DNA of 64,000 nucleotides, from positions 1 through 64,000 of the forward strand of contig JAFLBE010000016.1 in NCBI GenBank assembly GCA_017303995.1, given 5' to 3'. Shown here in pieces: positions 9,049 to 17,776 of this stretch (position 1 is its first letter; every line of letters begins with the position of its first letter). This DNA comes from Bacteroidota bacterium (GTDB taxonomy: Bacteria > Bacteroidota > JABWAT01). Under the pieces are notes generated by a model, which saw only the letters and a program-made list of their open reading frames with translations, did no database searches and had not been told where the DNA came from. Both the position numbers and the translations under genes were made by a program.

Positions 9049-12000
9049 ATGAGAACCAATAAAGTTATAACCATCAGTCTGATTGCTGGACTTTTCCAGC
9101 TTTTTACCACACAACTTTTTGCGCAGGAAGCTGATCACGGGAGCGCTGCAAACCGGGGAAGAAACATCCACGCAGGAAACAAAGTGCGTATGACTTTCTC
9201 AAACAACGGAAGCATGGGAACTGAAAAGGGATTAATTGGTGCCTACACGGGTGAATGGCCGATTGGCACTGGTAAGGTGCAAATGGGAAATGCCTCCCCC
9301 TTTGTTATGTCAGAACTTCGTTTTTTCAAGGGTCTTGATCCGGTAACAGGTGATTCACTTTTTGATTTTGTAACGCCAGCCATTTTCTGTCAGGGTTGGG
9401 ATCCGGCAATATTCAGTCATGACTCCGCAGGCGCACATTGGGGCTTTGAGCCCCTTTCCGGTTATCTGAATCTTCATAACCTGTCTAATGATCCGGGACA
9501 TGCCGTAGCCATGAGTAACATGCCAAGAACCTGGCCATTTTCATGGAACAATCACTGGAAAGGTTTTGCCGGAAATGATCAGGTTATTGGTGATGAGGAA
9601 AGTTATTTCGTTCTGGATGATTATTCCTTTAAGAAAAAGTTCAACAACCGCAAATTGCCTTTGCCTGTTGCCTCAGAACCTGACCGAGGCGGACTTGGTC
9701 TTGAACTATCAGTCAGAGGACTTCAGTGGTCTGATCCTGACCTCGAAGATATGATTTTCTGGATTTATGACCTGAAAAACAAGGGTAATCTGGATCTGAA
9801 TAAAACCGTTTTTGGAATCAACGTTGGCACTTCAAGTGGCAATTTGTTAAATGGTTCAGGTTCTGATAATAATGATGATGCCTTTCGTTTCTACCGTGAA
9901 AAGGCGTTTGTTGTCAGTTATGACCTTGATAATATTGGGGTTGGCGGGTACACTCCGGTTCCCTGGATGGGTTTTGCACTGCTTGAAACGCCGGGCAATC
10001 CTTTAGACGGAATTGATAATGATGGGGATGCAAATAGTCTGGGAACCGGGAAAGTCATCACCGAAAATGATTTTACCCAATTCTATGCAGTTGGAGCACA
10101 GATTGTAACCATCGATTATAATAACCCTGCCTATCCAAGAACAATTAAGACTATGCCCGCAGGAGGGCTAAAGGTCAGTCACAACGGAACAAACCTGATT
10201 TTAAAACCCAATGCGCCATTGTTTGAGATTCCCCGTAATGGTGTTGATGACAATTTAAACGGACTCATTGATGAAAGTGATGGCGCAAAAATTTACGATC
10301 CGGTTCTGAAAGATTCTGTTTCCTACTATCTCTACATCTATAACAGTCAGGATTATCTGGCTATTGACTATTTCACCGGTGAAGGAAAAAACAACAGTCT
10401 GATTGATGAACGGAAAGATGATGGAATTGATAACGATGGTGACTGGGATCCATCTTTTGATGATCTGGGACTTGACGGAAAACCCAATACCCATGATACC
10501 GGTGAAGGTGATGGGGTTCCAACTTCCGGAACCGGTATACAACCTGGCGAACCTAATATTGACCAAACAGATTCTGATGAATCTGATCAGGTTGGGCTAA
10601 CAGGATTCAGAAGCTACATTTATAGTACGTTAACCTACAGTAACGATGAGCAAATGTGGGAATTCTCCCGGCCTGGTGGTTTTAATAATTCTACAATTGG
10701 TCAGGCAGATTACGATTATTTATTTTCTGCAGGATATTTTCCCTTGAAACCGAATACCGCTGCCAGAATTGGTGTTGCCCTCATTTATGGCGAGGATGAA
10801 CAGAATATTTTAAGGAATAAAATTTTTGCTCAGGAATATTACAATTCCAATTTCAATGCGGTTCTCACGCCTGAAAAACCAACGGTTACTGCTGTTTCCG
10901 GGAAAAATTCAATCAAGATTATGTGGGATGATGTTGCTGAGGAAAGCTATGATCCATGGCTGCGGGCTTATGATTTTGAAGGATATAAGGTCTATAAATC
11001 AGAAACTCCATCATTCAAAGATGCCTCTGGCAACCTGATAAAGCCAATTGCAGTCTATGATAAAATTGACAGTATTTATGGATATTTTCCGAAAGATTTT
11101 GGAAACGGGCAACTTTTTTTCCTCGGAAATGAAACGGGTTTAAGTCATTTCCTTATTGATAACAATGTCAAAAATGGAGTTCCCTATTATTATGCTGTGA
11201 CCTCGTATGACCGGGGGGATTTGATTAAAAACATGGGTCCTAAGGAATCAACTGTCTATATTGAGATGGATTCAACCGGTTTTTTATACACCGACCAGAA
11301 TGTGGTAAGGGTATTTGCCGGAGATTCTTTACCACCCATTTCTACCAATTTCGATTTTGTACCGGTTAAAGAAAATCCAGGTTTTACAGAGGCTGCTTTG
11401 GGCGTCAATGTTATAAACTCAGATTCATTGGAAATCGGGGATCAGTATCAGATTCAGTTTTTGGATTGTTCAATGGATAACCGTGACAATGATTTCAACG
11501 GATTGACCGATTCGCTTGACCGGAATGAAGTTCTTCCAACGGAAACAACAGGCTTCGTTCTTAAGAATTTAACGAAAAATCAGTCTGATACTTCCTGGAT
11601 TTACACCTATGCCAAAAACGGGCAAGATTATGTTTTGCTCCGGAATTTATATGATGACTCAGACGGAAACCCACGCACTTTGAGGAAAGGAACAATGGGT
11701 CTGCAGGTTTATGTGAAAAACCCTGAGGCCGGAATTTATAATAACCCGGAAAAGGGTATTGTAAAGGGAATCACCTGGCATTCTGTGACCAATCTTTCTC
11801 CTTATGAAATAGAATTCGACCTTTTCAATCAGGGTGGATTTAAAACGGGAACGGCTTATCCACGGCAGTATAAAATAATCTTTTCTGACGAGATTGCAGA
11901 TACTTCAGAACGGATTGAAGTACCACTTTTATACGGTGCTTCCATTTTTACCAAGGAAACTCCGGTTAACTTCCGTATTTATGATGCGGAAACAGGAGAG

Positions 12001-12567
12001 AAATTAAACTTTGGTTCTTCTGATGTGACAAGGGCAGGACGTATAAAACCCCCAAAAGGATTTTTTTCTGGCGGTGATAAAATCATCCTTTACGAGAAAT
12101 TACCTGATGGATCCACTGTCATTAATTATCAATTGTTCAACAGTACCACAGAAGATTCTACTTTTTACAATTTAAACGGCAGGTTCATTGGTGCAGGTGA
12201 TACCTTATTGCTATCCACTACCAGCGAATTAAAGAGCACTGATGTCTATTCCTTTACATTAACACCAACCGGGATTGAAGAAAATAACGCAGGTGCAAAA
12301 CCGGTTTCATTTTCACTTTCCCAGAACTATCCTAATCCGTTCAATCCCGCCACGGTCATCAATTACCAGTTGCCGGTTAACAGCATGACCAAATTGAAAA
12401 TCTATGATGTGATCGGACGGGAAGTTGCAACTCTGGTTAATGAAAGGAAGCCGGCAGGTCGTTATCAGGTAACCTTCAATGCCGGGTATTTATCATCCGG
12501 CGTTTATTTTTACCGCATCGAAGCCGGTAGTTTTGTTCAAACGAAGAAGCTGATTCTTGTAAAATAA
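9049..12567 (+). CDS. Large T9SS-secreted surface protein of unknown function in the mannan locus
   Basis: A 1172-residue protein with an N-terminal signal peptide (ending LFAQ) and a C-terminal type IX secretion sorting domain starting at NYPNPFNPATVINYQLP and ending KKLILVK. Several Asp/Asn-rich loops (GIDNDGDANSLG, GVDDNLNGLIDES, GIDNDGDWDP, NRDNDFNGLTD) resemble calcium-binding thrombospondin type-3-like repeats. A fibronectin-III-like segment begins near KPTVTAVSGKNSIKIMWDD. No catalytic motif was recognised. It has its own promoter and sits between glycosidase genes, so a polysaccharide-binding or scaffold role at the cell surface is plausible but unproven. Similar long T9SS proteins are common in Ignavibacteria-like genomes, so its location could be coincidental. 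Confidence 0.8.
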   Translation: MRTNKVITISLIAGLFQLFTTQLFAQEADHGSAANRGRNIHAGNKVRMTFSNNGSMGTEKGLIGAYTGEWPIGTGKVQMGNASPFVMSELRFFKGLDPVTGDSLFDFVTPAIFCQGWDPAIFSHDSAGAHWGFEPLSGYLNLHNLSNDPGHAVAMSNMPRTWPFSWNNHWKGFAGNDQVIGDEESYFVLDDYSFKKKFNNRKLPLPVASEPDRGGLGLELSVRGLQWSDPDLEDMIFWIYDLKNKGNLDLNKTVFGINVGTSSGNLLNGSGSDNNDDAFRFYREKAFVVSYDLDNIGVGGYTPVPWMGFALLETPGNPLDGIDNDGDANSLGTGKVITENDFTQFYAVGAQIVTIDYNNPAYPRTIKTMPAGGLKVSHNGTNLILKPNAPLFEIPRNGVDDNLNGLIDESDGAKIYDPVLKDSVSYYLYIYNSQDYLAIDYFTGEGKNNSLIDERKDDGIDNDGDWDPSFDDLGLDGKPNTHDTGEGDGVPTSGTGIQPGEPNIDQTDSDESDQVGLTGFRSYIYSTLTYSNDEQMWEFSRPGGFNNSTIGQADYDYLFSAGYFPLKPNTAARIGVALIYGEDEQNILRNKIFAQEYYNSNFNAVLTPEKPTVTAVSGKNSIKIMWDDVAEESYDPWLRAYDFEGYKVYKSETPSFKDASGNLIKPIAVYDKIDSIYGYFPKDFGNGQLFFLGNETGLSHFLIDNNVKNGVPYYYAVTSYDRGDLIKNMGPKESTVYIEMDSTGFLYTDQNVVRVFAGDSLPPISTNFDFVPVKENPGFTEAALGVNVINSDSLEIGDQYQIQFLDCSMDNRDNDFNGLTDSLDRNEVLPTETTGFVLKNLTKNQSDTSWIYTYAKNGQDYVLLRNLYDDSDGNPRTLRKGTMGLQVYVKNPEAGIYNNPEKGIVKGITWHSVTNLSPYEIEFDLFNQGGFKTGTAYPRQYKIIFSDEIADTSERIEVPLLYGASIFTKETPVNFRIYDAETGEKLNFGSSDVTRAGRIKPPKGFFSGGDKIILYEKLPDGSTVINYQLFNSTTEDSTFYNLNGRFIGAGDTLLLSTTSELKSTDVYSFTLTPTGIEENNAGAKPVSFSLSQNYPNPFNPATVINYQLPVNSMTKLKIYDVIGREVATLVNERKPAGRYQVTFNAGYLSSGVYFYRIEAGSFVQTKKLILVK

Positions 12568-12692
12568 GTTTTTCAGGTTTCGGTTTTAATAGATTTCCCC
12601 TTCCTGAATACCAGAATTTTTCAGACAACACGCTGAAAAATTCTGTGATTTTTTTATTCCTCATTCCCTTTCCAGTAAAATCAAACTCAGAA

Positions 12693-12710
12693 TTTGGCAC
12701 GATTCTTACT
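12693..12710 (+). promoter_or_regulatory. TTTGGCAC box, possible sigma-54-type promoter
   Basis: TTTGGCAC-GATTC-TTACT lies 64 bases before the TTG at 12774. Compared with the sigma-54 consensus TGGCAC-N5-TTGCW, the -24 half is perfect and the -12 half differs at key bases, so it is a weak candidate. Confidence 0.35.
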
Positions 12711-12773
12711 CTGCAATAAAACGATTCTCAGAACTGCATTTTATGTAGATTCATTTATTGATTGGACTTAAAA

Positions 12774-14225
12774 TTGAAAAAACGGATTCTCATTTTCCTG
12801 CTATGCACAGCTTCACTCGTTTCAGCACAGTCACTTCCCCGGTTCGAAGCTGAATCCGGTACCAACCAGTTTCTGGTTTTGTTGCAGGATTCTGCAGCAT
12901 CCGGTCGGCAGTTTTTGCGGATGAAAGATTCGGGTTCGGTAACCTGGAAAGTTCCGGCAGAAAAATCCGGCTGGTTTAATCTGATTGTCCGGTTTCGTGC
13001 TTTTGGCGGAGAAAAAGAGCAGCTGATCATCAAAAACGGAAGAACCATTCCGACCGGATTCCCGATCAGTGACCAGTGGACAACTTTAAAAAGAGCAGTT
13101 TCCCTCGACAAAGGTGAAAATACCATTTCCATCTCCAAAAGCTGGGGCTACATGGATATTGATTATCTTGAAACCGAGCCGGTTAACCTGAAACCCGAAT
13201 TGGTGCCCATCCGGAATCACGTTCTTTCCACACAACCCCGTGACCTTCATTTCAAGTGGAATGCCTACGGGAAAAAGCTGAATTCTGTTTTACTGGACGG
13301 GAAAAAGTCGGAACTTAAAACGACTGTTTACCCGCATCAGGAAGACGCTTACCAATCCATCCTTGAAAAAGAAAAGCTTGCAAATCTTAAATCAGGAAGT
13401 CACACCCTTCAGATGATTTTTGATTCAGCAGATACATTGAAGTCGGTTTTTACGGTTTCACAGAAACCCGTTACTTCACCGCTGGTCATTGTTTCCCCTG
13501 ATGTTGAACATGGGTCTTCGGTTATCATCCGCCTTCCTACAGGCAAAATCATGATGGTGGATACCGGAAAAGACTGGGTTCGTGATCAGATTCTCATTCC
13601 GTTTCTTCAGCGGGAAAAAATTACCAAAATAGATTATCTGCTGATAACTCATTATCACGATGATCATGACAGTGGTGACCGGGGCGAAAAAATCAGAAAT
13701 CTGTTTCAGGTGGATCAGTTTATCGATTATTCAACTTACAAAACCGGAACCGTTTTACCTTTTGAAGGGACCTCACTCAAAATCCTGAACTGCAGTGAAG
13801 ACGGAACGGAAGAAAACACCAAATCCCTTTCCTTCAAACTGACCTATAACGGATTCTCTTACACTCACGGGGCTGATACCTACGGACTGAATCAGCAACT
13901 CATGCTGGACCGTTTCCCTGATGATACCCGGACCGATGTTTTTATGGCCAATCACCATTTTCACGGATCGGTCAATGTGGATTATTTACGGAAACTGGAT
14001 CCGGTTCTGGTTCTGATTCAGGCGCAGGAAGCCATTTATGCCCGGAGTGCCTTCATGCTCTGGTTTCGTGAAGAAACAGAATCCTGGTGGCGGAAATCAA
14101 AAAGCCGTTATCTGGAATCCCTGCCAGCCCTTGAAGTTGGAACTACAGTGATCAAAGTCAGAACCGGACAGGACTGGACTTATGAAACGCATCAGTCCAA
14201 TGAAAACCTTGAACTTTTAAAATAA
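12774..14225 (+). CDS. Secreted CBM35-like / metallo-beta-lactamase-fold fusion protein
   Basis: About 483 residues. No ATG precedes the signal peptide (KKRILIFLLCTASLVSAQ), so a TTG start is used: 12774 by signal-peptide length, or 12762. Residues about 20-140 form a CBM35-like domain: RFEAESG at its start and GENTISISKSWGYMDIDYL at its end match the CBM35 of the GH26 at 15398. After a middle beta-rich segment comes a metallo-beta-lactamase fold with MVDTGKDW and His293-x-His295-x-Asp297-His298, then a further His pair in NHHFHGSV. This resembles ComEC/Rec2-type hydrolase domains. The gene lies 15 bases before a GH26 gene. The hydrolysed substrate is unknown; a secreted carbohydrate-targeted hydrolase such as an esterase or lactonase is only a guess. 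Confidence 0.72.
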   Translation: MKKRILIFLLCTASLVSAQSLPRFEAESGTNQFLVLLQDSAASGRQFLRMKDSGSVTWKVPAEKSGWFNLIVRFRAFGGEKEQLIIKNGRTIPTGFPISDQWTTLKRAVSLDKGENTISISKSWGYMDIDYLETEPVNLKPELVPIRNHVLSTQPRDLHFKWNAYGKKLNSVLLDGKKSELKTTVYPHQEDAYQSILEKEKLANLKSGSHTLQMIFDSADTLKSVFTVSQKPVTSPLVIVSPDVEHGSSVIIRLPTGKIMMVDTGKDWVRDQILIPFLQREKITKIDYLLITHYHDDHDSGDRGEKIRNLFQVDQFIDYSTYKTGTVLPFEGTSLKILNCSEDGTEENTKSLSFKLTYNGFSYTHGADTYGLNQQLMLDRFPDDTRTDVFMANHHFHGSVNVDYLRKLDPVLVLIQAQEAIYARSAFMLWFREETESWWRKSKSRYLESLPALEVGTTVIKVRTGQDWTYETHQSNENLELLK

Positions 14226-14240
14226 AATGAGAACAAATCC

Positions 14241-15392
14241 ATGAAAAAACTAGTTATTCTCCTTTCGGTTTTGTCCTTTTCTGTTGGAACTACTTCTGCA
14301 CAAATCGACCCGGACGCAACAAAGGAAACCAAAGCGCTTTACAAAAAACTTCAAAATCTTACCGGAAAGGGAAGTCTATTCGGTCACCAGGATGATCTGG
14401 CTTATGGTTACACCTGGTCAGAAGGAGCTAACCGCTCGGATGTGAAAGACGTCACCGGTTCGTATCCCGGGCTTTTCGGCTGGGATTTTGGTTATCTCGA
14501 AATTGCCGGCGCCACCCACAACATTGACGGCGTTCCCGGTGACAGCATCAGAAAATGGATTCAGTTCGGAAATGAAGTAGGTTCTGTTATCACGCTGAGC
14601 TGGCATATTAAAAATCCCATTTATGAAAAAGCAACGGCTCCCGATCAGAACACCGTTGAACAACTGCTTCCCGGCGCACCCAAACACCAGCTGCTTGCCG
14701 AACGGCTCGATCGTCTGGCAGCTTTCATTTTAAGTCTGAAGGATAAAAACGGCAACCCGATTCCCATCATTTTCCGTCCGTGGCATGAACATAACGGGGA
14801 GTGGTTCTGGTGGGGACAAAAAAACTGTACGCCTGATCAGTATGTTCAGTTGTGGCAGTTCACCGTGAGATATCTTCGTGATGAAAAAAATATTCACCAG
14901 CTTTTATATGCGATCTCTCCTGACCGCAGCAGAACCCAGATTGAAACCTTTGAGTCAGATTATTTTTACGCTTATCCGGGAGATGAGTATGTCGATATTC
15001 TCGGGTTGGATAATTATTGGGATGTAGGACATCCGTACAACAATACCCCAATGGACAAATGTGTTGAAAACCTGATTACCAGCTTATCGGTCCTTTCAGA
15101 TATCGGCGTCAGAAAAAATAAACTCACCGCCCTCACAGAAACCGGAAATGAAACCGTAAAAATCAAAAACTGGTACACGGGAATTCTTCTGAAGGGACTT
15201 GCTGCAAACGAAAAAACCAAAAGAATGGTGTATTCAATGGTTTGGAGAAACCGCACCAAAGCAATTCTTCAGCCAGATCATTATTACACGCCCTATAAAG
15301 GTCACCCGGAAGAAGCAGATTTTATCAAATTCAAAAATGATCCGTTCATTCTTTTTTCTGATGAACTCTCCGATTTTAATAAATTGAAATAA
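14241..15392 (+). CDS. GH26 family beta-mannanase, secreted
   Basis: A 383-residue GH26 enzyme with a cleavable signal peptide (ending TTSAQ) and no lipobox. Conserved blocks are FGHQDDLAYGYTW, DVTGSYPGLFGWDFG, WHIKNPI, acid/base Glu183 in RPWHEHNGEWFWWG and nucleophile Glu300 in LTETGNE. It is the closest relative in this window of the GH26 at 1926, but that one is a lipoprotein and this one looks freely periplasmic or exported. It follows the CBM35/MBL gene by 15 bases and precedes the modular GH26 by 5 bases, so the three form one transcription unit. Mannanase family assignment is firm; mode of attack is not known. Confidence 0.9.
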   Translation: MKKLVILLSVLSFSVGTTSAQIDPDATKETKALYKKLQNLTGKGSLFGHQDDLAYGYTWSEGANRSDVKDVTGSYPGLFGWDFGYLEIAGATHNIDGVPGDSIRKWIQFGNEVGSVITLSWHIKNPIYEKATAPDQNTVEQLLPGAPKHQLLAERLDRLAAFILSLKDKNGNPIPIIFRPWHEHNGEWFWWGQKNCTPDQYVQLWQFTVRYLRDEKNIHQLLYAISPDRSRTQIETFESDYFYAYPGDEYVDILGLDNYWDVGHPYNNTPMDKCVENLITSLSVLSDIGVRKNKLTALTETGNETVKIKNWYTGILLKGLAANEKTKRMVYSMVWRNRTKAILQPDHYYTPYKGHPEEADFIKFKNDPFILFSDELSDFNKLK

Positions 15393-15397
15393 GTGAA

Positions 15398-17083
15398 ATG
15401 AAATCCATCGTTTTAATCCATTTTCTCGCCTTTCTCTTTTTGTTTTTTCAGCAAACGGGTTATGCTCAGCATTATTTACTTGAAGCAGAATCGGGAAAAT
15501 TAACTTCCGTCCAAAAATCAACAACAAATCCGGGTTATTCAGGAACCGGTTACGTCACGGGGATGACTTCGGATGGAAGCAGAATCGAACTTACTTTTTC
15601 AGCAACAGCAGGACTTTTTTCTGCTTTTCTCGGATTTGCAACACCGGGCGGTGCAAAGGGTTATGAGGTTGAAATCAACGGCATAAAATCATCGGGCATG
15701 TTACCCGAAACCGGTAAAACATTTTCAAAAGCCGGAATGGGGAAAGTTGAACTGAAAACCGGTGACAATACAGTCGTTGTGAAAAAGGGATGGGGTTGGT
15801 TTGATGTCGATTATGTTTTATTTGAAACGGCAACCGTTCCCGAACTTTTACCGGTTCCGGATTCTCTGATTGATGGACAGGCATCAAGCCTAACCCGTTC
15901 ACTTCACCGGTTTCTTCGTGCCCATTACGGCAAGAAAATTCTCTCCGGACAGCAGGATGAAGACGATCTGGATTACGTAAAATCAATCACGGGCAAAACC
16001 CCGGCGGTCGGACATTTTGATTTTATGGATTATTCTCCGTCACGGATTCAGTTTGGTGCCAATCCGACCGGAAACACCGAGAAAATGATTGCGTGGGCTA
16101 AACGCACCAATGGACTTGTTAGTATTTCTTGGCATTGGAATGCACCCACTGATCTGATCAATCTGGCGCCTGATAAACTCTGGTGGAGCGGATTTTACAC
16201 CCGGGCAACCACGTTCGATATCAAAGCCGTACTTGCAGATCCGGGCGGATCCCGTTATCAGTTACTGCTCAGGGATATGGATGCCATTGCCGTGCAGCTG
16301 AAGAAATTCCAGACGGCGGGAATTCCCGTTTTGTGGCGGCCTCTTCATGAAGCTGCCGGCGGTTGGTTCTGGTGGGGAGCAAAGGGAAGTCAGCCATTTA
16401 TTGAGTTGTGGCGGCTGATGGTGAGCCGGCTTCGTGATCATCACGGTATTCACAATCTGATCTGGGTGTACACAACCGGTGATCAGAGCTGGTATCCGGG
16501 TGACGAATTTGTGGATATCGTTTCTCATGATATTTATACTGACAAAGGCTCCCCGATGAGCGGCCAGTGGGATGAAACCTTTGTTCATTTCAACGGGAAA
16601 AAACTGGTGACGCTTTCAGAATCGGGGACTTTGCCGGTTCCGGCGAAAATTCCGGCTTACGGTACGTGGTGGTCGTATTTTTCATTGTGGTCAGGTGATT
16701 TTATCAGGAAAATTCCCATTTCAGAAGTCAAAGCCGTTTATTCGCATCCGCTGATTATGAACGCCGAAGACCTTCCCGACTGGAAAAATTATTCATCAGT
16801 TGAGTTACCGCCTTCTGTTCCTTCTGAAATAAGACTTAAAAATTACCCGAATCCGTTTAATCCGGGTACGAAACTGGTTATTTCTTCGCCAACCTCTCAG
16901 GATTTGAAAGTTTCCATTTCGGATATTCTGGGCAGAACGATTCAGGAGTTGGAGTTGAAACGGTTTTCTGCCGGTGAAAATGAAGTGATTCTCAACGGAT
17001 CATCCTGGTCCTCCGGACTTTATTTCGTCCGTGTTGAAGGCGGAAAATCAACAGCAATTCAGAAAATTATTCTGGTGAGGTGA
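15398..17083 (+). CDS. Modular CBM35-GH26 mannanase with T9SS sorting domain
   Basis: A 561-residue secreted enzyme with three parts. After the signal peptide (ending YAQ), residues about 25-145 form a CBM35-like mannan-binding domain (YLLEAESGKL ... GWGWFDVDYVLFE). The GH26 catalytic domain follows, with SGQQDEDDLDYV, SWHWNAP, acid/base Glu318 in RPLHEAAGGWFWWG and nucleophile Glu408 in TLSESGTLP. The last 80 residues are a type IX sorting domain (NYPNPFNPGTKL ... QKIILVR). It is therefore probably exported to the outer surface and is the best candidate for first attack on polymeric mannan. Its CBM35 is homologous to the one in the MBL-fold gene two positions upstream. Confidence 0.92.
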   Translation: MKSIVLIHFLAFLFLFFQQTGYAQHYLLEAESGKLTSVQKSTTNPGYSGTGYVTGMTSDGSRIELTFSATAGLFSAFLGFATPGGAKGYEVEINGIKSSGMLPETGKTFSKAGMGKVELKTGDNTVVVKKGWGWFDVDYVLFETATVPELLPVPDSLIDGQASSLTRSLHRFLRAHYGKKILSGQQDEDDLDYVKSITGKTPAVGHFDFMDYSPSRIQFGANPTGNTEKMIAWAKRTNGLVSISWHWNAPTDLINLAPDKLWWSGFYTRATTFDIKAVLADPGGSRYQLLLRDMDAIAVQLKKFQTAGIPVLWRPLHEAAGGWFWWGAKGSQPFIELWRLMVSRLRDHHGIHNLIWVYTTGDQSWYPGDEFVDIVSHDIYTDKGSPMSGQWDETFVHFNGKKLVTLSESGTLPVPAKIPAYGTWWSYFSLWSGDFIRKIPISEVKAVYSHPLIMNAEDLPDWKNYSSVELPPSVPSEIRLKNYPNPFNPGTKLVISSPTSQDLKVSISDILGRTIQELELKRFSAGENEVILNGSSWSSGLYFVRVEGGKSTAIQKIILVR

Positions 17084-17091
17084 GGTTTTTT

Positions 17092-17226
17092 CCCGTTTCG
17101 TCCGGAAAGGGATTTTCGTGTTTCCAGATTTTTTTGCCCGGACGAATTTCACGTGAATTAACTTTATTCTACCGAGAGGTCGCTCCTCCGGAGCTGAAAA
17201 TGGTTGATTGAATTGATAATGATAAC
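17092..17226. repeat. Repeat family A, copy 1
   Basis: CGTTTCGTCCGG ... TTTTTTGCCCGGACGAATTTC, then ACGTGAATTAACTTTATTC, CGAGAGGTCGCTCCTCCGGAGCTG and a run similar to the second copy. The CGTCCGG/CCGGACG arms can form a hairpin. Confidence 0.7.
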
Positions 17227-17378
17227 TGGTTTGAGAATTCAAAACCCCATCGGGGTGGCCTCTTGGTAGAGATACAAACCACCAAACAAAACCCGCCCTG
17301 CCACAACTCTAATTGAAACTGGAAATCTGGTCACTGAGCGGAGTCGAAGTGCGGGCGGAATGGCTCCGAATCAATTTT

Positions 17379-17510
17379 TCCGTTTCGTCCGGAATGAAAT
17401 TTTCATTTAACCCGAGTTTTTTGCCCGGACGAATTTCACGTGAATTAACTTTTTTCTACCAGGAGGTCGCTCCTCTGGAGCTGAAAATGGATTGATTGAA
17501 TGAAATGGTC
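17379..17510. repeat. Repeat family A, copy 2
   Basis: Direct, imperfect copy of 17092-17226, sharing GCCCGGACGAATTTCACG and GAGGTCGCTCCTCTGGAGC-like sequence and the same order of parts. A related but shorter palindrome occurs at 41945-42005. Confidence 0.7.
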
Positions 17511-17581
17511 AATCGTTTATTGAAATCAAAATGAAATCCGCAACCCCAGCGCCCAAGACCGTTGGTCGCGGGTTAAAAGGG

Positions 17582-17775
17582 TGGCCGTTTGGTAGAAAAC
17601 AGTCGTTAACATAAAAAAGGGCGACCCCAAGGCTTTGCCGCGGGTCATTGACAGCCGGTCGCCCCTGCAAAATTCCGTTTTTCAATAAAAAAACATCCCC
17701 CCGCTCTGCGATCTCTCTTTAGACCCGCGCAACGAAGTTGCTTGGGGGCGTCTCAGCGGTGAAATCTACCCCCCA
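17582..17775. repeat. Composite repeat B, copy 1
   Basis: Order: TTTGGTAGAAAACAGTCGTT, GGGCGACCCCAAGGCTTTGC ... CCGGTCGCCC, then CCGCTCTGCGATCTCTC and an inserted palindrome ACCCGCGCAACGAAGTTGC. The same order of parts is found at 27136-27330, and the GGGCGACC...GGTCGCCC part alone at 23591-23634. Confidence 0.7.
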
Positions 17776-17776
17776 C

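Larger units (their letters stand above)
17084..17776. other. 693-bp gene-free gap between convergent genes, filled with repeats
   Basis: No gene is supported. It contains two copies of repeat family A (17092-17226 and 17379-17510), a CCCCATCGGGG hairpin near 17245, and one copy of composite repeat B (17582-17775). The GH26 gene ends at its left edge and the GH3 gene ends at its right edge, so it may also serve as a terminator zone. Confidence 0.7.
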
